A DNA stretch of 64,000 nucleotides from Asterias amurensis (Eukaryota > Echinodermata > Asteroidea > Forcipulatida > Asteriidae): positions 13,406,139 to 13,470,138 of the forward strand of contig NC_092657.1 in the NCBI RefSeq assembly GCF_032118995.1, read 5' to 3'. The notes under the pieces were generated by a model. That model was given only the letters and a program-made list of their open reading frames with translations, did not search any database and was not told the DNA's origin. The position numbers were made by a program, and so were the translations under genes. Of the stretch, positions 1-11,999 are shown in pieces (the first letter of the stretch is position 1; every line of letters starts with the position of its first letter).

Positions 1-119
1 TTAAATACATAATTGAAAAGCCTCGGGATGGTTTGTTTAAAATGTGCCAGTCGTTGGTTTGTGATTGAAACCAGTGTTTGATTCATTGTTTTATAGTTGT
101 ACATATACTTACCATACAG

Positions 120-1110
120 TTAAGTCACCTGGAAATTTATATTGTTTTCTTTCAAACATAATAGTATTTGCTTTTGATCAATAAACATTTTTGTTATTAT
201 TATTATTATTGCTTGTCACGATTGATATGTTGACAAAATATATAAAGTTATTTTGGGGGCTGACTCCGCCTCCCCTTTTGTGACGTCAATCGAGGCAGAC
301 TTTGCCTGCAATGCGTAGAGTAACCATATGTGCAAAGTACATATACCGTCCAAGTCGTCAGTTTGTACGTTTCGATTTGTTTTATTTTGTTGTTGTTGCA
401 TTTTCGGGCAATGCCGACCAGGTGTATTGCTGCTGGATGCAGCAAAACAATTAATGCTGGGTTCAGGTTGCATGTGTTTCCTGCAGGTCCCAAGTATAGG
501 CGGTAGTGGGACGCGAAAGTCAGACGCACAAAGCAATGGACGTCCGGTCCGACGTCTTTTTCAGCGCTGTGCAGCGAACTTCGAGTCGTCGTGCTCTCGG
601 AATACACCACACATTGACACGAAGAGAAAAGTTATTCTAAAACATGACGCTAAACCAACAACTTTTCCGAAGTGGGAAGTCAAAGAAGGTACCTGAAAGA
701 CCTGTAGAGGAGCATTAGCCAAACGTGAAAAATTCGGGTTTTAACTTTGAGGGCTTGTTTGTGCTTGCGATTCACCGTGCAGGGTAAGCCGAGTGGACCG
801 TCCGCACAGCAGCCGTAGTGCGTGCAGTCTGCTCCGGGACCGTAGTTCTGTAAATAGGCATCATACCGATCAGTTACCCAGACTTAGTGTACATTGTACG
901 GGCCCAGACTACACATTTTCTCTTAAAATATCGCACCTCGATGTCACAAACAGCGCCCTCTCGGGTCGGGCCATCCTATTAAATTTGTAAATAAAAGAAC
1001 AACTATTTTTTTAGAACCTAAGTTAACTAATGTTTATTTATATTCCACTAATTAAAACACATATCTTAGTGACAAAAGCTTTATTTTGAAAACAAATACC
1101 ACTAGGCGAC
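120..1110. repeat. THAP-containing duplicated block, copy 1
   Basis: About 1 kb here is repeated in the same orientation at 60495-61440. Shared landmarks are an upstream AT-rich stretch, a GTGACGTCAATCGAGGC motif (near 280), the THAP fragment, a run ending in AGCGCCCTCTCGGGTCGGGC (near 950), and a tail containing TTAGTGACAAAAGCTTTATT (near 1070). The GTGACGTCAATCGAGGC motif recurs in inverted, diverged form near 935-955, so the block may have weak inverted ends like a DNA transposon. Whether it is a transposon or a duplicated gene 5' region is not settled. Confidence 0.6.
411..690 (+). pseudogene. Broken THAP-domain fragment
   Basis: The ATG at 411 opens MPTRCIAAGCSKT, the first part of a THAP zinc finger (C-x4-C here). 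It runs on through FRLHVFPAGP to an in-frame stop. The next THAP landmarks, a Trp-Asp-rich stretch and a LCSE-like segment, follow in the same frame after the stop. The final FESSC-like part is in another frame, as if two bases were lost just before it. THAP domains bind DNA and occur in P-element-type transposases and in host regulators. No transposase catalytic domain is visible nearby. With a stop and a frame change it is read as a relic. Confidence 0.6.
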
Positions 1111-1704
1111 TTTAATAATTGAATAGTGTCATCTCAATAAGTGACATGTGAGATTGTTTTAACAAATGTAGCGGTTGTCCACACATAAAGAGCACTCTTC
1201 AATTGGGTTTTCACAATCTAAGAAACCTTTCTGTCAGAAACAATACTCATTGTCAAAAGATAAAAAGCGATTTCTTGTTCCCGAACCAAGCATGGTACTT
1301 CGACTTAAAAAAAAATCTCTTAAATGCATTTCACTATCCAAAACTGCTGTACTTGTTACAAAATTAAACTGCAAAATTAAACTGCAAAGTAAATAAAACT
1401 GCAAAGTAAATAATTTTCACAGGCTTTAATACAAACCCTATAACGTAATACCAACTAAACCAACATGCAACCACACGGTTTAACGTCCACACTCTAAAGA
1501 GACCCTAAGTGAGTGTGGCTTGTACCCAAACCAATTACATTTGGTGCTATTTTATCACCATGTGATGTTAGTCTTGATTCTCATTTTGGTACGTATAAGT
1601 GGCAACAACCCAGACGTAAGTTTGAACACCCCAGTTTTTGCAGTGTATAGGAAAGTTAAATCTGTGACCTTTGGTTTCCAACAACCATGTAATCGTCAAC
1701 AACA
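1111..1704. other. No recognisable feature
   Basis: AT-rich sequence. Only short open frames without family resemblance are present; nothing beyond background was recognised. Confidence 0.5.
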
Positions 1705-1708
1705 TTAA

Positions 1709-2079
1709 AGGCAGTGGACACTATTGGTAATTACTCAAAATAATTATTGACATAAAACCTTTTTTGGTGACGAGTAATAGGAGGTTGATGGTTTAAACCA
1801 TTGTGTGAAACGGCTCCCTCTGAAGTGCCATAGTTTTCGAGAAAGAAGTAATTTTCCACGAATTTGACTTTGAGACCTCAGATTCAGAACTTGAGGTCTC
1901 GAAATCAACCATCTAAACGCACACAACTTCGTGTGACAATGGTTATTTTTCTTTCGATATTATCTCACAACTTCGATGACCGATTGAGCTCAAATTTTCA
2001 CAGGTTATTTTATGCACATGTTGAGATACACGAACTGTGAAGGCTCGTCTTTGACAATTACCAATAGTGCCCACTGCCT
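1709..2079. mobile_element. TTAA-type MITE, family M1, full copy
   Basis: Inverted ends AGGCAGTGGACACTATTGG and CCAATAGTGCCCACTGCCT are bounded by TTAA on both sides (1705-1708, 2080-2083). The inside has an imperfect hairpin (GAGACCTCAGATT... GAGGTCTCGAAATC). TTAA duplication is typical of piggyBac-superfamily transposition. There is no coding capacity. At least eight related copies or fragments lie in this window, which makes it the reference for the M1 family used below. Confidence 0.85.
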
Positions 2080-2086
2080 TTAAATA

Positions 2087-3236
2087 AACTGCGCCAATAA
2101 AGTATCTAAACACTTACAAATGGTCAGATATATCGGAACCTGAAATAGTATGCCAAAAAATAATTATTCATTTCTATTCACCGTTAATTTCTGTACATTT
2201 TGACACATCTTGTGTTGCGCTACGATGTTGTTTAGTGGATTTATGGACACTTGAGTGGCTTAAGGTCGAATTTCAAAAGTTGCAAAAGCCCCTATTCAAG
2301 CTAAATCGTTGTGTTGTGACGAGTAAGATCAGCGTTTCTTTTGCCCGCCCTTTATAAATGATTTGTTTGTCGCGTTTTGGACAAATCGGTTGCGATGAAC
2401 ATCAGCAATAATTGTCAGTAACCAAGCAAAGGGGTCAAAGATGGGAGGCATACAACAAAATGGGTTAAGAGCCAGAATCCCTGATTATGGTAAGACAGGG
2501 AAAGGTGTTTCAACATAACAGGAAAGATGGCTCAACTGACCAAACAGGAAAGAGGACGGATCGTTGGTTTGATAGAAGCCGGTATGTCGATTCGAGCTGC
2601 AGCTCATCAAGTTGGAGCGTCACCAGCGACGGTCAGTAAAATGGTGGAATGGCTACCAAGCTCAGGGAAATGTGGACAACCTGCCAAGGAGTGGCCGCCC
2701 GAGTGTGACTTCTGCAGCAGAAGAAAGTGAACAAGTCCATCAAGCCTGACACCACTCTCGAGGGATTGCGACGCATCCTGATCAGGAAATGGCAGGGGAT
2801 TGACCAGGGACAGATCAGATGTCTCGTTTGGAGTATGAGAAGACGACTCCTTGCCGTTAACAGTGATGGAGGATACACCAAGTATTGAGGACAGGATATC
2901 AGCAGTTTTAGAGTTAAAGATACGGCCATAAATTTCATGGTCAAGTAAACGAAACGAGTTTGTGTCTTTTGTCTTGATTTTGTCTGTGTGTGAGGCTTGT
3001 GTGAGTTCCCTTCTGGAATTGGGGTGAATAGGGGCTTTTGCAACTTTTGAAATTCGACCTTAAGCCACTCAAGTGCCCATAAATCCACCAAACAACATCG
3101 TAGCGCAACATAAGATGTGTCAAAATGTGCAGAAATTAACGGTGAATAGAAATGAATAATTATTTTTTGGTATACTATTTCAGGTTCCGATATATCTGAC
3201 CATTTGTAAGTGTTTAGATACTTTATTGGCGCAGTT
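2087..3236 (+). mobile_element. Internally deleted Tc1/mariner-type element with long inverted ends
   Basis: The first and last roughly 210 bases are near-perfect inverted repeats: 2087-2300 begins AACTGCGCCAATAAAG and 3030-3236 ends CTTTATTGGCGCAGTT. TA dinucleotides flank both ends (2085-2086 and 3237-3238), as expected for Tc1/mariner. The interior holds a transposase remnant on the plus strand. Total length is about 1150 bp, shorter than a usual autonomous element because the middle of the transposase is missing. It lies directly next to the M1 MITE at 1709-2079. Confidence 0.85.
2527..2887 (+). pseudogene. Tc1-type transposase lacking its DDE core
   Basis: The ATG at 2527 opens a helix-turn-helix typical of Tc1-like transposases: QERGRIVGLIEAGMSIRAAA, then HQVGASPATVSKM. 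One base out of frame follows a segment resembling the second DNA-binding subdomain with a GRPSVTSAAEES stretch (about 2650-2735). It continues into IRKWQGIDQGQIRCLVWSM and ends GGYTKY-stop at 2885-2887, which matches the C-terminal end of these transposases. The catalytic Asp/Asp/Glu region between the N- and C-terminal parts is absent. The reading is a frameshifted and internally deleted transposase that cannot be active. Function is by family resemblance only. Confidence 0.8.
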
Positions 3237-3238
3237 TA

Positions 3239-4792
3239 GTTATGTTTCAATAGCCCAAAATATAATAATAATATAATATTTCTTTAATAGTCTTTAGCGC
3301 ACGTATCAGGGAGTTGGGCAACTGCTGCGAATTGTTCGTTGCGAATTTGTGACGTCAACATTCGCTTCGTATTCGCATTCGCAGGAAGTATGAACCGGGC
3401 TTAACTAGTCGTAGTGCGTTTTGTCAAAAGAGCGTGTGCAGTTCAATGCAAACATAAAAATGGTTCAAACTGTGGCATGATCAATTTGAAAAAAATGTCT
3501 GATCTGTCAGTTAAAATACTTTATTGGTCATGTGCGTTATTGAACATACCATTAGACCAAGGGAAAGTAAACTCTTACCTGTTGTTAAAGTGTGTCTACC
3601 AAGGCTAATTTTGCACAGTTGAATCTCTGCTGAACTTTACGAAAGTTGATAACTGGCGGCAATAACGACGAATTCTGTACGAGAAACAACATTGATAATG
3701 TTCAAAACAGTGCACTTCTTTACCAAACCGTACTTCCAAATAATCAACTTTATAAACGAGATTAAAGTTGTGGAAGTTTCATACAACTGTAAAACCCAAG
3801 CGTGTTAATATTGTCCAATATTTCGTCGGGTCATTATACCGTATCAAGTGGTCATTATACCGTATACTAAGGTTGCCTGTTGCAACCGAGTCATTAGTTA
3901 TGTTTGAATTTGTTCGATGCCCACCCTTTCAAATTAACACGAATGTCATTGATAACTGCATTCAGTAGACCGTCGGCAAACGTGTACATTGTATACCTAA
4001 TTTGTCATGTTGATTTCATACGTTTGCTAGAGTTCACAACATTTCAAGAGGTTGCAGTGATATTTGTGTTTCCCCTTTTTCAGAACGATGTTTTTACAAA
4101 CTGAACGAGTAATTAACTAAAATTAGTTTTGTTCTTCTACTAGGTTAGATTGAAAAAAAATTGTGGAAAGTTTTCATTTTTTGTTTAAAGGGCAATGTCA
4201 TTAAACCAATTTTAGTTTCGATGCTTTTACAAAATAAATACTCTTAAACATCTTAAATCAATTAAATGCCCAACTTCTAAACACAATGCATTGACCAATT
4301 AATCGGAAAAGTACTTGCCGGCATAGTCGCACCCCCATGTCTCGACATCTTGATGTTTACACATCCCCTGTCTCGACATTCCTAGTGTATTTTCATAATA
4401 ACATAATAACACTACCTCTAATGTGTAAATGAAGGAACATAGGTGTGTCGGAACATAGGCCTATGTTTTTCGTATTTCAAAGCAGTCGCAATATATAGGC
4501 ATATGAACGTGTTGAGTTTTGAAGTATTGGTTGGAAGTTCAACTTCATTTAACAAGTGGTGCACGCTGTCTGACGAAATATTAGTTTCAATGAAATCTGG
4601 CCGATGTGTTTATTTCACTCTTGTCAATATTGATGCAATCATTAGGGACACATTTAGTATTTGCTGGCATTATGGCATACTACTGGGGAAGTTACCTCTA
4701 GTTGTTGTAATTAAATAACTGTGTTGTTCCCAAAGAAAGAGGAACAAATAAACAAACGAAGAAAAACAACACGGCTCATAAAAACAAATACA
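3239..4792. other. Non-coding; diverged duplicated segment A
   Basis: No gene recognised. About 3560-4310 resembles 17752-18465 (segment B) and more weakly 30700-31050 (segment C). Shared pieces are CTTACCTG (a splice donor if read on the minus strand), GTTTCATACAACTGTAAAACC against GTTTCACACAACTGGAAAAACC, and a GGCAATGTCATTAAACCAA-like stretch. Near 3330-3400 is a short direct repeat of TTCGCAACG/ATTCGC type. The segment may be an old copy of a gene's 5' region; this is inference. Confidence 0.4.
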
Positions 4793-5352
4793 TCATAAAT
4801 ACCTCAGACAGTTTCGCTATTCCTTGTGGTGGAGAGCGCGTCAAGTGGGTGTGTATAAACCTTTGTTTATGACCGGTAAAATGATTAATTCATGGGCGTG
4901 ACACGCGACCTTGCACCTGTTCTTTTAAGACAGTTTCTTCATTCCTATTAGTCGAGAGCAACGGCTGAAACAGTTGTGCCACATCACGCGATACGCGCGA
5001 CGCGCACAGCATTCCCTAATAAGGAGTTGTTTACCCTAGGGCGGGCGGCGGAGTGCTTTACCATTGCATAGCTGGAGGGGTGTTGCGTTGAAAGAAATCA
5101 TTTAACAATTATAATGATTGCATTTATTTTACTTTTTGACCAAAGAGTGATGATTGTTTTTGACCGAAAAGGTATTTATGAATGGGAATCAAAGTGTGTT
5201 GAATCGGTTATCAACTAGTGGTTTAAACCCGCCAATGCCCGGTTCTTTATAATTTACCTCGACTTCGTCTCGTCTCGGTAAAATTACCAAGAACCAGGCC
5301 TCGTTGGGATTAAACCACTAGTTAAAAACCTCTTCACCACACATTGATTCCC
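4793..5352. mobile_element. 560-bp MITE, family MA, full copy
   Basis: It starts CATAAATACCTCAGACAGTT and ends CACACATTGATTCCC. The second copy, at 43359-44977, is inverted and carries a retroelement insertion. The 3' third includes an imperfect palindrome around TTTACCTCGACTTCGTCTCG. No open frame is recognised. Partial relatives occur at 21240-21665, 32650-32800 and 50403-50535. Confidence 0.7.
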
Positions 5353-6405
5353 TTATTTAAACTTGAATATATGCACGTGGTAGATTGGAACACCCTTCCA
5401 CTGTTCTTCCAACACCCTTGTCACTTTGCCAACACTGTATAAACCTACCTGATCATTATATTCCCTAATGATCGTATGTTTACCCTCATTGTTTTTGTTC
5501 TGTATCAGTGTGAACCATATCGCTAGACTAATGACAATCCAAGTACGACGCAGTTTGTTTGCTTTGTCAGAAGTGGCATAAAGTCCGGCTATTAGGAAAA
5601 ATGTCTTGTTACGTATCAGGTAAACAAATAATATTGGTAAACTTAAATGGAAATTGATCAAAATGCTATGGATCATTAACTATGAACTATAAAGGCTAAT
5701 CGGTCAGCTTTTAAATGATGACGTGGCCGTATTTTCCCTTGCAACCAGCGACACTTGACAACCGCCATTTTGCAACCTACAACATTTGGTCCTAAGACTT
5801 AGCGGACTGTGTCTTGCCAGACGCAAACCAAATCGCAAATCAAAGTACATTGCTACAAACCCTCATAGTTATAATGTTGTGACCCTTTCATTAATTGTAT
5901 ATGTGTAAAGTGATATAGAGGCTAGAGCAGTTTATGTTTCTTGTACAATTATATTTAATTCCTGTAAAATATCAAAAAAAATAATAAATACAGATACAAC
6001 TTAACCGGTATTCATTATTAAATATATTACAAAATAACGAATACTTATTAATACCATGTATATTTCCACTGATAAATTAAAGAACTTGTCTTCTGTTAAC
6101 TTCTGTTAAGTGACCGAAACATGTCTTTAGAAAAATTAGTAATCGGAACATGTTCCTAGTTCGGGGCAACCGATTATGTCATGATAAAAATATTCGTCAA
6201 TAATCTCGAAACGATTAGAATAGCATCAACAGTGATTGATTTCTTAGTTTATTTTACAATACATAACTTAAATGATGACTTAAAAAGAATATGCAAATCA
6301 AGAAAACTATTTGACATTTAGTTCGAACCGTATATAATCAAATCAAAACAACCGAATGCAACGGTGCCGGTAAAATTGTAATGAGCCCAAGCAAAACCTT
6401 TGGGG
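5353..6405. other. No recognisable gene
   Basis: AT-rich. A 107-codon minus-strand open frame (5353-5676) has hydrophobic stretches but no recognisable family, and was not accepted as a gene. A run of G residues ends at about 6424. Confidence 0.4.
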
Positions 6406-6409
6406 GTGG

Positions 6410-7010
6410 GCGGGGGGGGGGGGGCTAACATCCTTACTCGCAGCTAGAGCTGAATTGCGACGGACGCGGCTGCAACGTGTTTGGGAAGCAGGCATGCAAG
6501 GGCGCCTTCAGCTGCCAGCCACATCAACCCATTATGACCACGTAGCACAGTCAAGATCGAAATTGTTAGATTTGTCCTAGCCTTGCTCAAGGCAGTCGCA
6601 TTATTCACTCCAAAAAGACACCGCTGTAAACCCACCCGTATATACCGTGCTTACTGTGTGTATTCACACCGCACGACCCAGCCATATACACCGTCACATC
6701 GCTCAACGCACACCGTACGACTGTACCGCTAACCCGCATGCGGAGGCCGTGCATGCGGAAAGTGTACAGGGCATCGTGCGATGTGGTTACACACATTTTA
6801 CGCACAGTGTATACGGTTTTATACAGCGTCGGTCTTTTTTTCGGAGTGAATAATTCCACTGCCTTGAGCAAGGCTAGATTTTTCCCGAGGGAGGAAAACC
6901 GATGGTCTGGAAAACACTCGTGACACAACAGATAACCAACGCACAACTCAACTCACTTATGGCCCAGGCCGGAAATCGAACACACAAGCCAACCATGCCA
7001 CCCTAACAAG
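6410..7010 (-). mobile_element. tRNA-derived SINE (family S1), split by a MITE
   Basis: Read on the minus strand, the sequence matches the copy at 30172-30475. The head has GGTGGCATGGTTGGCTTGTG and a B-box-like TGTTCGATTTCC. The body has CTGTGCTACGTGGTCATAAT, GGCGCCCTTGCATGCCTGCT and a tail near 6424. The M4 MITE at 6577-6877 interrupts the body after a GGGAAAAAT stretch. The head carries an extra diverged segment compared with the other copy. Confidence 0.65.
6577..6877. mobile_element. MITE, family M4 (CTAGCCTTGC ends)
   Basis: Inverted ends CTAGCCTTGCTCAAGGCAG and CTGCCTTGAGCAAGGCTAG. The middle is a long imperfect palindrome with CACCCGTATA, CGCATGCGGA and GTATACGG stretches. It is inserted in the SINE that surrounds it. 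The second copy is at 29123-29431. Confidence 0.8.
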
Positions 7011-7263
7011 AATTTAGTTTTGTCTGTTTGAATACCAAAATTATTGTGTGTGTAGCACCCCGGGTCACGTGCGTAGGGCGTTGGCCATCGATTTCACCAT
7101 ACTGAGATCGATCGTGCCAATATATTCCAAACTCATTGAAGCATAATATCAAACTGCTGAAGCGTATACATAGTATATAAGCAAAAGGAATCTATGAGTC
7201 TCCAGTTCAGCCTTTTTCAGTCGCTGAGTATACTTTAAAACATTTTATCAGAGTTAAACTAGT

Positions 7264-8460
7264 TTGTTACGACAAATCCCTATTGCCCCTTCATTTTTCA
7301 TTTTTCTTCAGTTTTTGATTTGTTTGGTCTTTACACAGGCTTGCCAAATGGTGTGTGCTACAACCGTAAGACAGCCGGTCACTGGGCCAGAGAATGCCCC
7401 TTCACTTACGGCCCCCTCACCAGTCCCCACACGGGTCAAGCCAAGAGCTCAAGCCGCACCTTTCATCGGCTACAACAACTTTTAACGAACAAGCAGATTT
7501 CGTCAGTAGGCTTATTGATTTGGACGACTGTGAAATAAAGGCCAGCATTTTTCAAACAATTATTGTTGCATGTGGACCATTTACAGTAGATTGTTTTGCT
7601 TGCTTTTACAGTTCAAAGTTTCCCCGTTTCTTCCCAAGGTTTTGGAACCCGGGGTCATCCGCGGTGGATGCTTTTGCACAGAACTGGGCAAATGAAAATT
7701 GTTTGTTAGTTCCTCCAGTAGTATTGATTCCAGCAGTCCTAAAACATTTACATGTATGCACCGGTAAAGGAGCTTTAGTTTCTCCCTGGTGGCCATCTTC
7801 ACCTTTTTGGCCATTACTTTGGTCTTGTTATAGAACTTGGATGAAAGGATTGATCACATTTGAAGGATCTAGTCCATACAGTTAGGAAGAAATAATAATT
7901 CTCTTTTGGGTTCCAATAAGTTAAAGAGCCTTGTATGTGTAGCTTATATTGATTGCACCAACTAAAGCTATATATATTTTTCTCTCCCATGTGTATCGGA
8001 TCATTTGCAGCTTGGGTCTTTTGGTCAGATTTTCCTACCAGCATGGAGGAGTCCAAGATGCACCTATTTTTTGAAGTTCTTTTTGCCAAGGCGAACGCCA
8101 CCATAACTGGTTACTTATACAAGTGTAGGGAATTCTTAGCTTGGCTTAAGGTACAAAATATTCCACTCGTGTTTCCCATTAAAGTACATGCTATAGCCGC
8201 ATTCATCATTAAAAAAAGTAAGTTCGCAAATTCTGACAGTACAATAGTATCAATTGCAGCTGCCATAAAATGGCTTCAGTCAATAGTAAACATCACACCT
8301 TATTATATTAGTGAAAGAAGAAAGTTACACAAACCACCCGTGCAAAAAGAGCCCCTTCCATTCAGTCTAGACAATACAATAATCGATAGATTTGGGCAAT
8401 CTGATTGCAGTCTGATCAATTTAAGGACGGCATGCTATGATTGTCTCCCTTAAATTTACG
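7264..8460 (+). pseudogene. DIRS/Ngaro-like retroelement remnant
   Basis: Three pieces in order. First, a degenerate Gag zinc knuckle (about 7356-7400, CYNRKTAGHWAREC; the second Cys is Arg). Second, an RNase H-type segment (about 7490-7885) with GPFTVDCFA, PRFFPRFWNPGS and AVDAFAQNWANEN, as in DIRS-group elements. Third, after a frame change, the N-terminal half of a tyrosine recombinase (about 8040-8453) with ITGYLYKCREFLAWLK and the linker RKLHKPPVQKEPLPFSL. Reverse transcriptase, expected between knuckle and RNase H, is missing, and the recombinase stops before its catalytic Arg/His/Tyr residues. DIRS elements integrate by tyrosine recombinase rather than by a DDE integrase. This copy is dead. 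Confidence 0.75.
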
Positions 8461-8839
8461 TTTTTTTCAAACATTACAAGTATCGATATTTAATAGTAGA
8501 GTTATGTAGATGTATAAGTTCAATTGCATTTTCCGTTAGGAGACGGTTAAAGAGAAATAACAAAAGTTTGAGTTTATACTATTAACACTAGTCATTACTG
8601 AATATGACTCTGATTTGAGATTGTTATGGATGGAAATTCCTCAAAGTAATGGAGGTTTAAGCGATGTTGCTAGTTATGTTTACTGATAAACTGCTTACTC
8701 AATATGTTAGTTTCCAGACCGATTTTTGAAGAGCCGAAAGGGTTGTTTTCCTTTGTGGAAATCGGTAAGAAAAAGAGAAAATTGGTTTGAAGAGATTGTC
8801 GAGATTGTTGTATTGTGTTGAAAACGAAAAGTGCTTTTG
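8461..8839. other. No recognisable feature
   Basis: AT-rich continuation after the recombinase remnant. It may include decayed 3' element sequence, but nothing could be assigned. Confidence 0.4.
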
Positions 8840-8843
8840 TTAA

Positions 8844-9207
8844 AGGAACACGTTGCCTTGGATCGGTCGAGTTGGTCCTTGAACAGCGTTCTGTAACCGT
8901 TTGTTATAAAATCGGTATGGTTAGAAAGATGTTGTAAAAGTAGAATACAATGATCTACACAAATATGCTTCAAAATTGCGTGGTTTTCGTTTTACCTCGT
9001 CGACAAACACGGTTGGCCATTTATGGGAGTCAACAATTTGACTCCTATAAATGGTCGACCGTGTTAGTTCGCGACGTAAAACGAAAACCGTGCAATTTTG
9101 AGTGATACTTGTGTGGATCATTATATTCTACTTTTAAAACATCCGTAACAAACGGTTCCAAACGCTTTGTATAGACCAACTCGTCCGATCCAAGGCAACG
9201 TGTTCCT
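8844..9207. mobile_element. TTAA-type MITE, family M2, full copy
   Basis: Ends AGGAACACGTTGCCTTGG and CCAAGGCAACGTGTTCCT are inverted, with TTAA on both sides (8840-8843, 9208-9211). The centre is a palindrome around GGAGTCAACAATTTGACTCC. There is no coding capacity. Other copies: 50011-50386, 56038-56421, 56942-57295 and half a copy at 33541-33750. Confidence 0.85.
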
Positions 9208-9211
9208 TTAA

Positions 9212-9965
9212 ACAAAAGAAACATAGAAGTTGTACTCAGCGGCCGAATCCCGGCCTTATTCCCATGTTTTTCAAATAAATTCGTAGATTATACTTGACTG
9301 CTTATCTGTGTGCTTATTTTGGTTGTTCATAAGGGTAAAACTGTTTTTTATGCGTGTGAGCGTAGCGAAGGAGCATGAAATGAAACTTTGTTTCTGAGTT
9401 CAATTTGGGGATGTTACAATTTGTCCGATAAATCTCGGTGGCTGTGGCACATACTGACCAGAGACTTATTAAGTGGCATTTTATCAGTGACAGTGACATT
9501 TAATCAGTGACATGCACACTTTTACAACAATGTGTTTTGGTTTCCCAAATAGCCTGAATACAACTTCCAGAACGCAATTTGTTACTTGAGCGTGTACTGA
9601 TCCTTACAATACAGTCTGAATCATGATATATATTTTTTGTCCACAACAATATAAAAAATAACAATAACCAGTTTTTATATAGCGCTTTTCACACCCGGAG
9701 GGCGTCTCAAAGCGCTTCCAACATTATTACCCCTGGTCACTGGGCCTTAATTAATTCCTTAAAGGGACACACCGGGTCACCTTTTACCCATTTTAGGGGT
9801 GTATAATCATAAATAATGTTTTATAGATGGTTGCTGTAAAAAAGAAAACACATACAAATGTCACGTAATCAGCAAACAATTATTAAAAAAAAACTAAAGC
9901 GGTAAAAGGCCACCGTATATGTGTTTGCAGCCATTGCAACTGTAAAATTTTCGTGACATTGTTGC
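9212..9965. other. Non-coding; SINE-tail-like fragment
   Basis: About 9660-9720 carries TATATAGCGCTTTTCACACC and CTCAAAGCGCTTCC, resembling the 3' part of tRNA-related SINEs also seen near 45530 and 51340. The remainder is AT-rich without recognisable genes. Confidence 0.4.
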
Positions 9966-10544
9966 ACAATAATGCAAGTAGACTGGTGTTTTGTTTACAG
10001 AAACGTTTTAACATGACGCAGCATAAGGATCCAGTCTATCCATGTATTATAAACAACGGAGCAGGCAAATCCTTCGACGATGGAGGTAGACCTTCGTGCT
10101 TCGACTTACATCCAAATATCGTCACGAAGAACACAAAGAAATTAGCCCAGAATATGACAGTGACAAGTCATTAAAGCATTCCTGGCACCAATAAACTAGG
10201 CCTACTACCGCATAGCCATGATGCAGTTTGGAATGCGATCGTGGCGTAACTCGCCCCTGACGTGCCATGACCCAATTTCATAATGCCTGTATAGTGGCAC
10301 ACACATTTTGCTTAGCACAAAGTAGTATTGCATAGCAGAAACTAATTACCAGCCAAATTTAAATTAAATTTGAAAACTTGTGGCTGGTGCCCACCTAAAT
10401 TTTTAAATAGTAAAGATATTTTGTAAGCAGTATTTTCTGCTAAACAGATGAAACTGAACAATGTACCCTGTTATTCACAGTGAAATATTTTGTTTTTCCG
10501 GGGAAGGGAATCTTGAGGGATTCAGAAGCGCCTTGTGGGAATGT

Positions 10545-11220
10545 ATTTTGAAACGTAAGCGTAGCTGCAAATCTTGAAACGTAAGCCTAGCTTGACTCAG
10601 GATTGAAAGCGTACATTTCCATTATAGCGTAACTGGAACCTAAACGTATATTGGATTGTATAAGCGTAGCTGAGTAGCTGCGTAGCTTGGAACGTAACCA
10701 TATATTTTTGAACGTAACCATATTTGTTGGATCGTCAGCATATCTTGGAACGTAAGCCTAGCTGTGTATTTTGGAACGTAAATGTAGCTGCGTAAGGAAC
10801 GTAAGCTTAACTTGACTCAGGATTGAAAGCGTACCTTTTGTTATTATAGCGTAACTTGAATGAACGTAAGCAAAACTTGGAATGTAAGCGTAGCTGAGTA
10901 GCTATGCAGCTTATAACGTAAACGTACCTGCGTATGGAACGTAAGCGTAACTTGACTCAGGATTGTAAGCGTACATTTTTTAATTACAGCGTAACTTGAA
11001 GGAATTTGATCAAAAGTTGGAATGTAAGCGTAGCTTGGAACCTAAGCATATCTTGGAAGGTAAGCGTAGCTGGGTATATTGGAGCGTAAACGCAGCTGTG
11101 CGTATGGGACGTAAGTGTAGCTTGACTGGGGGTTGAAAACGTACGTGTTGATATTATAGCGTAACTTGAAGGAAAGTAAGCGTAGCTTAGTAGCTGCGTT
11201 GCTTAGAACGCAACCAAATA
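10545..11220. repeat. Degenerate minisatellite, unit about 18-20 bp
   Basis: Many imperfect repeats of a unit like GGAACGTAAGCGTAGCTT. Longer higher-order repeats include CTTGACTCAGGATTG and TATAGCGTAACTTGAA blocks at about 10590, 10810 and 10950. The inverted counterpart lies at about 14100-14260 in the other foldback arm. Read on the opposite strand the unit would spell Ser-Tyr-Ala-Tyr-Val-Pro, but stops interrupt it and coding is not supported. Confidence 0.7.
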
Positions 11221-11999
11221 ATACCTCAACAATCTCAAACATAACACTTCATTCACAGAATTAAACAATAATGGGTTTTTTTGAAAAAAAATATGCTTTG
11301 AGGGAATTTTGTTTTATAAATATTTTTGTTTCAATCTTTTATACAATATTCGTATTCACCTGTTCTTGTTACGATCGGGGGGCTCTGTTTTTTGATATCC
11401 TTTTCTTTTTCTTTTTCATAAAACATTTTTGAAGCTACTCACAAAATAACACTGTCAATGTAACAAAATGCGGTATTCCTACGTTTGACATCATTAATCT
11501 TTTTTAATTACCTGAAAACTCACAAAAAAAAAAAAAAATTAGGAGCCATGAAACAAAACATAGCATTACATTGGCACGTTGCGATCATAAGAAGTAACGT
11601 AATCGACACGAGGTGTACCGACTGACAAACCCACGATGACAAACATGTACTTTGATGTCTTGCTCCCAACCCCTTCCAAGCTCACGGCGAGACCCGCAAG
11701 CTGGGAGTTCATAGCGCCCAGGACTACACCTGCAGCCCCCCACGAGACACGGCATGTGCGGTACGTGATATGCCCCAAGGCTTACGTTCCGATTGCTCCC
11801 ATGCCGAGGCGCTGTAAAACACGCTTCCGTTGCACGGACTCTCTGAATGAGAATCTTACGTCCCTTCTTTGATAATTATTTACAGTTTTTACCCGCAACT
11901 TGTATACATAGTCTCTTTTGTCAAACATCCATTAATAGTTGTAACAAAAAAATTTAAAATTTGGTTTAGTAATTTATTTTTAACTTATGTTTATACGGC

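Noticed and set aside
5353..5676. 107-codon minus-strand frame with hydrophobic stretches
   Set aside because: No recognised family, no promoter or splice evidence, and within the length expected by chance in AT-rich DNA of this size.
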